A stretch of DNA of 64,000 nt from the NCBI GenBank assembly GCA_028023455.1, contig JAQFVV010006472.1, positions 328,501-392,500 on the forward strand. The letters are read 5' to 3'. Source of the stretch: Epiperipatus broadwayi (taxonomy: Eukaryota; Onychophora; Udeonychophora; Euonychophora; Peripatidae). Numbering within the stretch: the stretch's first letter is position 1; the number at the start of each line of letters is the position of its first letter. Of the stretch, positions 39,750 to 50,826 are shown one piece after another. Under the pieces are notes generated by a model. That model searched no databases, had not been told where the DNA came from, and saw nothing but the letters and a program-made list of their open reading frames with translations. Both the position numbers and the translations under genes were made by a program.

Positions 39750-40680
39750 TATATTTTTTTATATTTTGCTTCTTTTCATATTCTATGTCTATCTCTTGTT
39801 TTGAGTCCTCTTCTGTTACTTATATTTTCTTTATTTTTATATTTATATCTGAGTATTTTACATTCTTTTCTATGACATGTTTTTCCGTTGATCTGTAATA
39901 TTAACTTAATATTTGACTATAACATACTTGATATTTTCAAAAAGCACTTGAATATTATTTTGATCCTATTGTTCACCCTCCATTATGTTGGTTTTCTCTT
40001 GCTCTCTTTTCTTAGTGGGAACAACATCACTTTTATTGATTCTAATGTGATTATTTTTATGATCTTTAATATTGTCCTTTTTATTTTTTATTTGATATTT
40101 TATAGCAGTCTGATATTTCTTGCACCTACAAAACCTATATTTATTTGATCTATCATTTTGACCATCTTATCTACCCTTATTTTCTCTATATTTCTTTTCT
40201 TAACTACATTGATGATTTCTTTTATTTCAGTAACTTCTATTTGAGCATTTTCATATTTTGGTCTGTTTTCTGTTGAATTGCCACTAATGATTTTCGATTT
40301 AATGCAGATTTTGTTTACACTCTTGTTTCATGTCATTTTTTCCCAATTTTTGTTCCAGTAAGCACTGATTTTCTTTATTCTTTTCTCCAAGTTGAGCAGT
40401 GATTCTGATTTAATTATATTATCATGTTATTCATATTTACTTTGTCCAATAAGTTTTGATTTTCTTTATGCTTTTCTTTCAGTTGTTGTACAGAACACTG
40501 ATTTCAGTTTAATTCTTCTATTGAATGCTTAATTTCTTTTAAAGTTTCAGTTATCCTCTTCAAAAACATTTCCATATCAAAATGCTTGTCTATTCTTTCT
40601 GCTACCTTGTGATTTTTAAATGCTACAGTATCTCAGGTGCTGGACTCCTATTATGATTCTCTGATTCCTTGTTGATGACG
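39750..40680 (-). other. possible decayed coiled-coil ORF on - strand
   Basis: Read on the - strand, this stretch is purine-rich and gives broken Lys/Glu/Asn-rich peptides such as LKEKHKENQNLLDKV and EVTEIKEIINVVKKRNIEKI. Two imperfect copies of an 84-bp unit lie near 40370-40500. The composition suggests an old transposon ORF1 or Gag-like coiled coil with many stops. The 86-codon + strand ORF at 39888 is its antisense shadow. I cannot name a family. Confidence 0.3.
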
Positions 40681-41800
40681 AAAAATATCTTTTTATTTTC
40701 AATATTATATAAAACTTCAACATCTTTAATACATTAAATTTTCCTTGTTTCACTTTGTATATGTTTATGATGAACTTAATTTTATTTATAATATGTTAAA
40801 CTTTTTATACTTTCATATGTTATGATGAACTTCATTCCACAGCATCTCACCTCATTTCCGCATATGTCACTTTATTCCTTTGACTGTGATTATATCTTAC
40901 ACCAACCATCATCAACTAAATATACTTATAATACATTCTTCCAACTGGTATTCATATCTCATGATATAATTGGAAATCTTGCCTTAAGTTGAGAGACCAA
41001 ACATAATTAAATATATTATGTAAAGAATAGGAGGCAGGTTAATATCCAACACCAGAGGATGCCACTACACATATAGACTAAAATATTACTTTTTTGATAA
41101 GGATACCAACTATAAATTCCTACACATCTGTACATTGCTCAAATATTAAAAATTTCCTGTAGATAGTGGACAGCAGAGATTCTTTGTAAAAGTCAATTGT
41201 AAAGCAAACAACAATAAACAAAATGCTAAAGCAAATTCAACAATAAATAAATCTAAGTTTGTTTAACAGACTTATAGATATTTTTATTATATATATTTCT
41301 AATAAATTCGTGATTACAATGTAAATCAATATAGTTAGAAGTAAATTGATTCTTCTGAATATAATTATAGTTTGCAAAATTATTACACCTTCTACTCCAA
41401 AACAAAAGTTCAATAAAGAAAATGTTTTTTATGAGTAAAAAATTGGTAACTATCTGGCCTTATCATATTTCTTAATTTTTTTGTTTAATAAAATAACTGC
41501 AAAATAAAGCATTATCAACTCTATTGGTACTTCTATCTTTATGGAATCACTTTGCACTGCTTTTTTATACTAGATTACTATTATTTTTCTTTACTGACCT
41601 ATTTATACTTTACATGCTCATAACTTGTTTTTTACACATAATCAAGTCTCTGTCTATTTATATCTAGTTGTTTTTTAAAAACATAATTAACAAGATCTAT
41701 TTAAAACCTTCAAAACATATTTGCATAAATATTTTATTATTTTATTATTATTTTACAAATGATTATAGAATATTAATTTGTATTCATTGTACATGGAATT
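40681..41800. other. AT-rich intergenic DNA
   Basis: Nothing recognised apart from a short imperfect duplication of TATGATGAACTT near 40765 and 40828. Confidence 0.5.
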
Positions 41801-42310
41801 ATTTTGTGTATGTATATGTATATGCTTTATGATGTGGGTTTTATTTCTTTCCTTTATTTTATTTATCTGAGTGCACTTTCAGTAATTAAGCATCATAATC
41901 ATAGCTGTCATGGTTCATAGTGTTGCTACTTTATTTATAATCCATCTTGATTATTCATATTATGTAAATCAGTTCATTTAAATATTTTGTCTGTGTGATA
42001 ACTGAATGCTATTTTCTCTATTATATATTATCTTTTGTAATTGGCTATAAAAAAAAAGCTTTGTTCATAACTAACCAAAAAAACATGATAAATGAGAAAA
42101 CAGCATTCAATTTTTATACAGATGAAATATTTCAATGAACTGATTTACATAATACGAATAATCAAGATGGATTATAAATAAAGCAACAACACTATGAAAC
42201 ATGACACCTATGATTATGGTGATTGTCACTAAAAGTGCACTCAGCTAAATAAAATAAAGGAAATAAATAAATCCTACTTTGTAAAGTGTGCATGCACGCT
42301 CACACACACA
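41800..42310. repeat. inverted repeat (foldback element)
   Basis: The left arm, from about 41805 to 42045, is matched in reverse by about 42070-42310. Landmarks are CCTTTATTTTATTTATCTGA at 41860 opposite its complement near 42240, GATTATTCATATTATGTAAA at 41949 opposite TTTACATAATACGAATAATC at 42144, and GCATTCAATTT-type ends near the short loop. Outer ends are GT-rich on the left and CA-rich on the right. No coding capacity; MITE-like. Confidence 0.8.
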
Positions 42311-43100
42311 CATAATTATATAATAAAAAAGTTGTTTTTATTTATTTATTGTAAGATTGGAAGACAGAAAAATTATGACCAAGCATTAAAATTTTTCTCC
42401 AACTTTCTCAATTTATTTCTTTATAATTTTTAATACTGTATTTACATTTGCCATTTTATTTACTTCAAGAATAGGCATATTATTTCTTTATGCCTCCATC
42501 TAAAAGCAAAATATTAAAGGGTTACAAAATATAGTATATTTTCTTAAACCATGCAATTCAATTTATTTCCATGCAATAAAACTAATTAATCTCTCTTTCC
42601 CTACATTACCTGAGTTATCATTTTATTAATTATAATTTTACAAATCACATTTCTTTAACAAAATATTTGATTGTAAAATTAACTCTATAGATCTATTTCT
42701 CTTCTCAAACTGATTTTCCTAGGTTATGTGTATATTATATCTAAAACAAGCACATACACAGCAATCCATCAATTTATTAATATTTCAGAATTTTTTATTA
42801 CATTTTTTTTATCATGCAGCTTTGAATATAATTAATTCATGCTGCCATTGAATTTGTTATTTTCTCCTGACTTTCCATTTATCACTTCTATGTTTATTGC
42901 AAAATTTAGTTATTTCTCTAACTATTACTATGCTTTAGTTATTTTTATAAAATATTGCTTTATTAATATGATAATACATAAACAGAATACATATTTACTG
43001 CTTAGAGATTTGACTGGCCTTAAACTATCAAAAGAATGAATAGGATCACACAATTCTGGGATACAAACAAATTCAATCATAAGACATTAAGATATGCAAT
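42311..43100. other. AT-rich intergenic DNA
   Basis: No recognisable feature. Confidence 0.5.
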
Positions 43101-43104
43101 GAAG

Positions 43105-43400
43105 TATGAACACAAAAAAAGATTATCTCTCCAAGTTTATTTAGTTTTTTTTTTTTGCTTTGTAATTCTCTTCTCTGCATCACACTAGTAAACTTCCTTA
43201 TTTTATTCATCTCAGATGTAATGTTTTGTAGATCATTTGCAATCTCTTGGTGTCCAATTCAACTGTCTATCTATTATCATTTCTTTTTCATTTCAGTTTT
43301 TTATTTTTTCACTAATGTCAGTAACACCTGTTTGTTCTCTTTCTATTACTATTATATTTTTGAACTCTTCTTGTTACTTCCAACATATATGTATATTTAA
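43105..43400 (-). pseudogene. RTE-type LINE 3' fragment
   Basis: The - strand starts MLEVTRRVQKYN and, after a frameshift, gives REQTGVTDISEKIK and LNWTPRDCK. The same blocks occur in order in the larger LINE fragment at 53.2-54.5 kb (EQTGVTGIVERIK and LNWILKDCKRPR). These belong to the C-terminal end of RTE-clade proteins, beyond the polymerase. A final CTTGGAGAGA match lies near 43115. It is 5' truncated and dead. Confidence 0.7.
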
Positions 43401-44396
43401 ATGATATAATATATAATGTGCTGCTTAATACAGTGGTAACACATGGAACCAAAAACTAAAGATTCTAGTATTAAAATTAACTATGTTGTGCTTAAACATC
43501 TCATTATTTCTCAACATTTCTTTAGCGATTGAATAATCATTTGATTGTTTACTTTTATTAATTTATTTATTTTTACATACACTTATTACTAGGTTTTATT
43601 TTATTGATGTAGACCATGTTTTAGAATATATTAGTTTTAACATGGGGAAAAACAAAATCTATTTTAATAATCTAAGTTATATTTTGTATACATTTTAACA
43701 CTATAAATAACCCTTAAACTTATTTAATATTTTGCAAGCAATAAAAATTTGATCCATCAAATTAGCTTTAATTTTGTAATATTGAATTTATTTTTTATTC
43801 TTTAAAATATTTAAACATACTTTTAGAACAAAGAGTATAATTTAAATTCACTTTTTTATAATAGTTTTTTGGATCATAGAACCAAAAGAAATTAAATTAA
43901 AAATAAAATAACAGCAAGACATTTAAAGGTTAATTCTATTTTAGTTATAATTTTTCTATTTCTTATAAAATTAAACTGCCTATCCTAAAAGTTTGCAATA
44001 ACTTTATACTGTTTAATTAAAAGTAAACAAATTAATATAACCTCTAATCATTAACATTACAAATATTTTCTCTGTATTATAAAAAAATTTTTTTATTAAT
44101 TTCAAATAATTTATTTATATTTATAATGATTTGCTAATTTATACATCACATTCTGAATGCCTCAAATAATTTTACATATTTTTTTATTCATATTCTATCT
44201 TAAATTATTAATTTTGCAATCTTTTATAATCTACCAATCAATATTAAGTTATATATTATAAACAATAAATAACATTAAGCTGCTAAATCTCTGTTATGGT
44301 TATTTTTTCAACAATCATCATAACCTTAAGGTTTTTGATCCTATTTTTAAAACTGCACACTTTTAAATCAAATGTTTAAAACTGAACACAATTAAT
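43401..44396. other. AT-rich intergenic DNA
   Basis: No recognisable feature before the Tigger left end. Confidence 0.5.
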
Positions 44397-44398
44397 TA

Positions 44399-45591
44399 CA
44401 CCTGGGTCTCTTTTTACGTGCACTTATTTAACACGATTTTGAAGTTATGTGATTCATGTTTCACCGGAAGTCGAACTTCGATAATGCGCTATTACTTTAA
44501 ATAATAAATTTCACACACTCATGTTATATTGAAAGTAACAGCACATTATTGGAATTGGACTTTCACCTTAGTAATTTCAATATTTTCAGTGCTTTATAAT
44601 AGTAAGATTTTATGCAATAATGAAATTAAAATCATGATTTTCACATTTTATGTATACACACATTAAATTTTACAAGATTATAATGTAAATTTGTTCAAAC
44701 ATTGTGCATTTAATTTTGCATTTTAAATCACATTCTGTTTTTGCTTTTTAAAAAAGAACATAATCAATTATTAATCATTTAATGTCCGCAAGTTTATTTT
44801 TAAAAGGTGAGTAATAGCAGTGAAATGAAATTTGATTTTTAAACGGAATTGAAAATTAAAAAATTAAAGACAAAAATAAAAGTTTAGATACAGAAGAAAA
44901 TGTAGAAAAAGATAATAAAATAGAAGTGGAACCTGTTCCTTTCACTTCAAAAATGATTCGAGAAGGTCTTCAACTTTCTAATCAGTTGGCAAATTATTTT
45001 TTTACTAATGACACAAATCATGAATGTGCTCTTAAATTCCAACGAGAGCTACATGGTTGTATGTCTGGATACCGTGAGCTTCATAAACAATTAATAAAAT
45101 CATCATCTCAAAGATTAATTACTAATTACATTGTCACTAGAAAACCATTAACACAACAACATGAGAGTGAAGTTGGCACTAATTGTAGTTCCTCTTGTGA
45201 AGAATCTTTACGAGTTTGCAAGCGAACCTGTTTATTGGTAAATAGCATTAATAATTAAAATGTGTATAAAAAATGTAAATTACTGTACTGTAAATTATGC
45301 ATATAAATATATTATTTTGAATAAAATTAAATATTATAGTTAAAAAAAGTTTGTCTTGTATCAATTTTTTTCAAATTTGAAATTTTTTATTAGTCATATT
45401 TTATTTCCTTATTTTGGTTTTGCACGAATTTTAAAGTAATTTTACATTGGTGCTTTGCTTTTACACGAATTTTGAAAAATCACAGATCACACATACCTCT
45501 TTTTCAATGTAAGTTACATCTATTTTTGCGCAATTTTGTTTGCGCGTATTTTCTGAGGAATCTATCTATCGCGTAAAACGAGACCCAGGTG
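44399..45591 (+). mobile_element. Tigger/pogo-type DNA transposon, deletion derivative
   Basis: Terminal inverted repeats begin CACCTGGGTCTC on both ends and match over about 20 bp with one difference (CTTTTTACG against CGTTTTACG). A TA dinucleotide flanks each end (44397-44398 and 45592-45593), the target duplication made by Tc1/mariner-superfamily elements. At 1.2 kb it is about half the size of a full Tigger. The only coding trace is the C-terminal tail of the transposase. The DDE catalytic core and helix-turn-helix regions are gone, so it could only move with help from another copy. Confidence 0.85.
44860..45258 (+). pseudogene. Tigger-type transposase C-terminal tail
   Basis: The frame is open from 44860. 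The nominal start at 44926 is a GTG and not a credible initiator. The acidic lead (EENVEKDNKIEVEPVPFTS) and the helical stretch MIREGLQLSNQLANYFFTND, then HECALKFQRELHGCMSGYRE, match the layout at the C terminus of Tigger and jerky-type transposases. There, an A-x-x-L-x-x-Y/F...NDPN segment precedes a basic tail. Nothing of the DDE domain remains upstream. Confidence 0.7.
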
Positions 45592-45593
45592 TA

Positions 45594-47395
45594 TACCTAA
45601 TTTTTTAACTTCAATTATATATTGAGAATAATAAATTTTAATTTAAAATCGATAGCTTTAAAAAACAAAAACTTGCTTTAAGGCTTTTGTTGTTGTGGTT
45701 GTTGTTGTTGTTGTTGTTGTAAGCTTGCATTCGTTTTCCTATCATATTTTTTATGTATCTCTTGAGACTATGATATTGATTTAATGTATTACTTTCATTT
45801 TTTTTTTTAAAACTTTATTTTGCCTTATAAAAATTCATCAACTTTATATATAGATATTATATCCATTGTATTTCAGTCATGTTATATATATATATATGAT
45901 GTAGTGCTTCATGGACCTAATGCAACTTTTGATTTCTTTATATACATTGTTCACATACCATATTTATATATATTCATTGAGACTTTGTTATTCACCTAAT
46001 TTTACGCTGTCATTGATTTCTCTTGTATCTACTCTAAAATGTAAATAAAGTTTTGATTTTTGAAAGTAACATTTGTTTATTGATTTTACACTAGAAATAA
46101 TTTACACCGATATATATCTTAAGAACTACTGATAGGTAAATATTTTTTTCCTCTTTTTTGTATTTAAAATTATTTTTTTTAAATTTGTTGTATTAATAAA
46201 GTTTTGTGAAATGAATTTATAGCTATAATGAAGTATAGATACTGCATTCAACTCATAAAGGGTTAATTTGGATATTTTGACTTTTTTCAATTCGGTCTTC
46301 TAACTCGTGCAAAGAAGAATAGAAAATTGTAATTCTCTTTTCTATTTTAAGAAATCAGTTTAAATCCCAGACATTATCAAAAAAAGTTAAAAACATTTTT
46401 CAGTATAAAAGTAGACATAAAGAAAAAAAGGGTGTGTTTGGTAAGAGAAAGTGATCTAATAGAGTGTAGATAAATGGGATTAAAAACAAAGCAAATAACA
46501 ACGTAGCAGTTCTAGAAAAGTAAATAGTAAGTAAATTAAAATTCAGGGTGTGCGCACGTTTTTATATTTATATAAACATGTTCTAAAATAATTCTTGGGC
46601 ACTGTGACAAATCGCATTTATATATATTGGATATATTTTAAATATCAATAATAATTTTTAATTTAGTAATATAATATTTATTTTAATTGATTTATGCATA
46701 ATTTTAAAATGTTATGAAACATTAAACTGCACTGGAATATAAACGTTGCATAAAAATTATTTTTCAAAACAATTGATTGCAAACGCAATTATACTTAGAA
46801 TCTAAATAGTAAAAAAAAATGTTTAATTTATTCATTACTTTAATTCAGAGTATAAAAGGAAATTGGCAATAATATACAAATGTATTTGTTTAGTTTAATA
46901 TTTATAATATATAATTTAATATTAATTAATGGTCAATTTGCGTGATGTAAATATTTTATTCAATTTTAAAATAAATATTCCCTTTACTTTTAAAATCAAT
47001 TTAAATTTATTATATTTTTAAAGGTATTTGGAATTATATATATATATTTAAGTAAAAAAAAAAAATTGAAGTAATTATGCATGCAGTTCTTTAATTAGGA
47101 TTGGAGTTATAGAAAAACCATATTGAATCTCAACATTTTATTTTCTTATGTAATTCAAAAACAAAATAATGGAATAACTTTTATTAAAAAAATACTATTT
47201 TATCTCGATAATCCGTTTCCAAATTTATATATATTTTAAAACATCAGTTCTATAAAATAAAATAAAAATGAAACATAATGTGAAATACATATATCAAGCA
47301 AATTTATTATATAAATTTTTTTCAAGACTCATTCTTAACAATCACTTTTCAATAATGACTTGTCTATTATATGTTTAAAATAAAAAAGACAATTT
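45594..47395. other. AT-rich intergenic DNA
   Basis: A TTG trinucleotide tract lies at 45688-45720 and short TA tracts near 45883 and 47036. No gene recognised. Confidence 0.5.
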
Positions 47396-47514
47396 TGCTG
47401 AAGATTTGTAATGATGTGTTGCAATATTTCCATTATGAGAAAAATTTACTTTATTTAAATATTCCAAACATATTCAACTGTTGGCAATAGCACATAGGTT
47501 TTATGTGCACAACA

Positions 47515-47550
47515 TTTTGAGAGGTATTATTCTCCCCTCTTCTTCAGGTG
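47515..47550 (-). ncRNA. decayed hammerhead-like motif
   Basis: On the - strand CTGAAGA is followed by AGAGG...CCTCT, a perfect 5-bp stem II, and then CAAAA where a hammerhead core needs GAAA. The change is what CpG decay of CGAAA would give. No good cleavage triplet is evident, so it is a remnant at best. Confidence 0.4.
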
Positions 47551-47582
47551 TTCTTGGTCTGACCAGTGACAATACTAGCATG

Positions 47583-47660
47583 GGAATCAAACCTGGACCC
47601 TTAGATTCTTTGAGTATTGAATTTTAAGGTAATGCTCTAACCAACTGAGCCACCCTTCCA
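47583..47660 (-). other. tRNA-like sequence (RNA polymerase III boxes)
   Basis: On the - strand TGGCTCAGTTGG matches the A box exactly. GGTTTGATTCC matches the B box apart from one C-to-T change at a CpG. The boxes are 59 bp apart, longer than in ordinary tRNAs, as in class II (Leu/Ser-like) tRNAs. The cloverleaf is incomplete, so it is a retroelement part and not a functional tRNA gene. Confidence 0.7.
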
Positions 47661-47751
47661 AATGCAAGTCAGTAGAAATTTTGTATAATTATCTATGAGA
47701 TTCTTATTGATTTCTCCACTTTTTTCTAAAAGCCAAGTTGATTAGCAGTTT

Positions 47752-48006
47752 CTATAATTTATGTATAGTCAAACTAGATTGGCTTATGGGGTTGTTTGCC
47801 ATTGTCATGTGAGCAGCTTCTTTAAATTTTCTTCTTTTTATCTTTGTTTCTCTGCCCAATATTTTTGTATTTTTCCAATTGAACATATGTTCATTGGTAT
47901 ATACATTGTCTGCTACCTTACAAACATCTGTTTTCTCTCTTCTAATCATCAGTTTATGTTCTTGCAAGCACTTTTCAGTGGGATGATGGGTCTCACCAAT
48001 ATACAT
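47752..48006 (-). pseudogene. Penelope-like GIY-YIG endonuclease domain
   Basis: The reading MYIGETHHPTEKCLQEHK, followed by KVADNVYTNEHMFNWKNTKI, is the C-terminal GIY-YIG nuclease domain of Penelope-like elements. Diagnostic parts are Y-I-G-E-T, an L-x-E-H-K helix, and the V-A-x-H-x-x-x-x-x-H-x-F-x-W block (with H changed to N at the first site). The domain nicks target DNA to start reverse transcription. The R of the L-x-x-R motif is lost. It lies downstream of the reverse transcriptase pieces on the same strand, as expected. Confidence 0.85.
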
Positions 48007-49100
48007 TTTTCCACATTCCTGTGGTATTTCATAGATGCAGTTTTCTTTTTAGCATTTCAAGTTTAGGCTTTGTATATGTTAGAAATGCTCATAGTGTGGT
48101 ATGGCTCTGGAAAGCTGTTCTGATGTAATACTGATTGCAGATTTTTCTTAAATTGTCTGCTATTTTGGTATGTATAGGTACACTACAGTGCCAATAATTG
48201 TTTTTTTTTCCTTTTGAAGGTTCTTTTTGTTGTCTATTTAACATTTTGTTAATAACAACTGATGGATAACCATTTTGTAAGACTTTGTTCTATATAGATA
48301 TTTTCTTTTTTTCAAATCACTGCTTTCTGAACAAACATTTTTGCTCTGTTCCATAGTGATAGTATAATTTCATGTTTTGTGTTTCTGGGGTGATTGTATG
48401 TATAGGCTAAGTATTTTCCTATATGTGTGGGTTTTCAGTAAACTGTAGTTTTGATTTTGCCATGAGGGAGTCTTGTTTCCAAGACCTCTAAGAATGCCAT
48501 TTTTGTTCTTGTTTTGATTCTATTGTGAATTTAATTGAAGGAGATATGTTGTTGATGTGTTTCCAGAAAGTTTATAGTAGTACTTCATCATGTGACCATA
48601 CAACAAATGTATCAGCTACATAGTGAAGCCAAACTTTAGGTAGTTTTATGGCTGTTGTTTCAAGTTATTCCATGTAAATATTGCTAATCAGGGATGACAA
48701 TAGTGAGCCCATAGCCATTCATTGATTTAGTTGGAAGAATTCTGTATTATATTGAAAGTAGGTTGTTTTTATGCAGAATGTTAATAGTTCCATTATACTA
48801 TCAATAGGAAAAGTTGTTCTGGTTTGTAAACTATTATCACCATTTAATCTTTTTCTTACAATAGACAATGCTTCTCACATGGTACATTTGTGAATAAACT
48901 TTCCACATTAAAGCTTACCAGTAAGTCAATTCTGTGCATTTTCATGTTCTTGATTAATTCTGCAAAATGTCTAGAATCCCTGACAAAGGACTAAATCTTG
49001 TATGCCAAAGGACTTAAAATTTTTAAAAAAAATATTGACAAATTTTACCACAATAAGGTTCTAGAACTAACAATGGGTTTTAATGGAACATGATCCTTAT
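48007..49100 (-). pseudogene. Penelope-like reverse transcriptase, broken
   Basis: Several Penelope blocks are legible on the - strand. LLVSFNVESLFTNVP near 48935-48880 is the family's motif with the first catalytic Asp, here replaced by Asn. MAMGSLLSSLISNIYME at 48716-48671 is the G-S-P-L-S-P block. WLHYVADTFVVW near 48635-48600 is the polymerase Y-V-D-D-T-F box with the first Asp changed to Ala. Two of the catalytic aspartates are therefore lost, and stops and frameshifts occur throughout. Confidence 0.88.
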
Positions 49101-49560
49101 GGATTTTGCTGAAATATGTTATTTTACTTTTTTCTCAATCACTGAAGTACCTGCAATACTTTCTAAGTAATGTTTGTAACTTTGTTTCTGTAAATGGTGT
49201 CAGATTTTTTGCCATCTTTCTGTGATGTGAGGAGTTCTTGTATTTTCTTGACATAATCAATTATATCGATTACAACTATTGCATCAGCAAAAAGAATAAT
49301 TATAGATTTATCTGCTTTGAGAGATTTAATTGCTTTTCTCTCACCATAGGATATGTTTGTCTTCAACATTTGTTGTTGACAAGTGTTCTTTTTAATTTCC
49401 AGCATAATTCTGCTACTTCTTCTAAAGGCAATTTATGAGTGACTTCTTTGCTGGCTGTCATTATATCTAATGAAGGGATATTACACAGTGTATGGCAAAG
49501 TTTAATCCTCTTTTAAGAGCAGAAATTTCAGTACCTATTAGATGTTTAGAAATGAGATTT
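49101..49560 (-). pseudogene. Penelope-like N-terminal region
   Basis: An 80-codon open segment (49405-49163) includes ERKAIKSLKADKSIIILFAD, then VVIDIIDYVKKIQELL. This matches the N-terminal part of Penelope-like proteins, where A-L-x-x-L-x-x-d-x-x-I-x-I-x-x-A-D-K-G leads into the polymerase. Upstream, KFLLLKRGLNF (near 49530-49500) matches the L-L-x-K-G-L-x-F start. It joins directly to the inverted terminal repeat. Confidence 0.75.
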
Positions 49561-49564
49561 TTAA

Positions 49565-49692
49565 CAGATGAACATTGTGCAAATACTAACCTGTATGCTA
49601 TTATTAACAGTTGAATGTATTTGAAATATTTAAATAATGTTAAATTTTTCTAAAGACATTCAATACTCATATTAGATGATGGAAATAGTCCA
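49565..49692 (+). repeat. inverted partial copy of the Penelope-like terminal repeat
   Basis: Read on the + strand, ACATTGTGCAAATACTAACC, ATTAACAGTTGAATG and TAAAGACATTCA match the - strand of the copy at 54690-54850. The piece is therefore inverted relative to the 47400-47690 copy, giving the Penelope-like element opposed terminal repeats, a known arrangement in this class. Confidence 0.75.
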
Positions 49693-49857
49693 ATATATAA
49701 ATACAAAAAAGTCAGTTATTATATATATGAAAAACAAAAAACAAGTTAAAAATTTGCTAATGCTTGTATTTATGTCAACAGATGGCGTTCTACCAAAAAC
49801 ACCATCAAGCATTTGTTTACATAAACGTCAGAGCATGCATTCACTATCTCTAACTTT

Positions 49858-49917
49858 AATTCCACTTTCAGATCATGATTTCAAGCTATTTGCTATCGTC
49901 AGTGAAAGACAGGAATT
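49858..49917 (-). ncRNA. type I hammerhead ribozyme A1 (inverted copy)
   Basis: Reading the - strand, outer stem I AATTCC pairs with GGAATT and inner stem I CTTTCA with TGAAAG. Core CTGACGA occupies 49902-49896, stem II is AGC/GCT with an AAATA loop, core GAAA is at 49882-49879, and stem III is ATC/GAT. The predicted cleavage is after the C opposite g49871. All invariant core bases are present. Confidence 0.85.
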
Positions 49918-50030
49918 TTAAAAACTAGATCTAAACACAAACTCTGAGCATTTATGAAACTGACTCTGAGCATTTATGAAACTGACTGTTTCATAAATGT
50001 TCAGAGTTTGTGTTTAGATCTAGTTTCTAA

Positions 50031-50090
50031 AATTCCTGTCTTTCACTGACGATAGCAAATAGCTTGAAATCATGATCTGAAAGTGGAATT
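50031..50090 (+). ncRNA. type I hammerhead ribozyme A2
   Basis: Stem I has two paired halves, AATTCC/GGAATT and CTTTCA/TGAAAG, separated by a TGT/T internal loop that could make the tertiary contact with the stem II loop. The core is CTGACGA (50046-50052) and GAAA (50066-50069). Stem II is AGC/GCT closing AAATA. Stem III is ATC/GAT with a 2-nt loop, and the cleavage-site C is at 50077. Every conserved core position is correct. Confidence 0.9.
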
Positions 50091-50427
50091 AAAGTTAGAG
50101 ATAGTGAATGCATGCTCTGACGTTTATGTAAACAAACGCTTGACGGTGTTTTTGGTAGAACGCCATCTGTTGACTAAATACAAGCGTTAGCAAGTTTTTA
50201 ATTTGTTTTTTGTTTTTCATAAATGTACCTTTGAGGTCTTTCTAGCAATGACATATTTGCAGAGGCTTCTACTATGTGGTGATGCTGAACTGAGATCAGA
50301 CCCATGTAGCTATCTGGCTTGCTATGCTGAGTTTGAAGACATTATGTGTCTAAAAGATTCATGCTTGCAAGATGAATAGAAACTGTTTCATAAATGCTCA
50401 GAGTTTGTGTTTAGATCTAGTTTCTAA

Positions 50428-50487
50428 AATTCCTGTCTTTCACTGACAATAGCAAATAGCTTGAAATCATGATCTGAAAGTGGAATT
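50428..50487 (+). ncRNA. hammerhead ribozyme A3, core mutated
   Basis: Stems are identical to the neighbouring copies, but the core reads CTGACAA: the essential G8 has become A, a likely CpG decay. It is predicted to be inactive. Confidence 0.88.
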
Positions 50488-50826
50488 AAAGTTAGAGATA
50501 GTGAATGCATGCTCTGATGTTTATGTAAACAAACGCTTGATGGTGTTTTTGGTAGAATGCCATCTGTTGACATAAATACAAGTGTTAGCAAGTTTTTAAC
50601 TTGTTTTTTGTTTTTCATAAATGTACCTTTGAGGTCTTTCTAGCAATGATATATATTGCAGAGGCTTCTACTATGTGGTGATGCTGAACTGAGATCAGAC
50701 CCATGTAGCTATCTGGCTTGCTATGCTGAGTTTGAAGACATTACATGTCTAAAAGATTCACGCTTGAAAGCTAAATAGAAACTGTTTCATAAATGCTCAG
50801 AGTTTGTGTTTAGATCTAGTTTCTAA

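Larger units (their letters stand above)
47400..47690 (-). repeat. Penelope-like terminal repeat with tRNA-like and hammerhead-like parts
   Basis: On the - strand the order is a tRNA-like head (47652-47583), a hammerhead-like hairpin (47550-47515) and a tail ending TTGGAATATTTAAATAAAG. The same three parts in the same order recur at 54690-55025. The tail portion appears inverted at 49565-49692, at the other end of the Penelope-like coding region. It therefore behaves as a terminal repeat in inverted arrangement, although a tRNA-derived SINE inserted beside the element is an alternative. Confidence 0.7.

Noticed and set aside
47583-47660. Functional tRNA gene
   Set aside because: A and B boxes are present, but their spacing is too long, the B box is mutated and the acceptor stem does not close. 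It recurs as part of a dispersed repeat.
47761-48066. 101-codon + strand ORF
   Set aside because: Antisense of the Penelope-like GIY-YIG domain.
49676-50618. Two similar 64-81 residue proteins ending LFAIVSERQEF
   Set aside because: They are the antisense or inverted reading of the family A repeat unit, running through the ribozyme. One frame happens to be open, and no other coding evidence exists.
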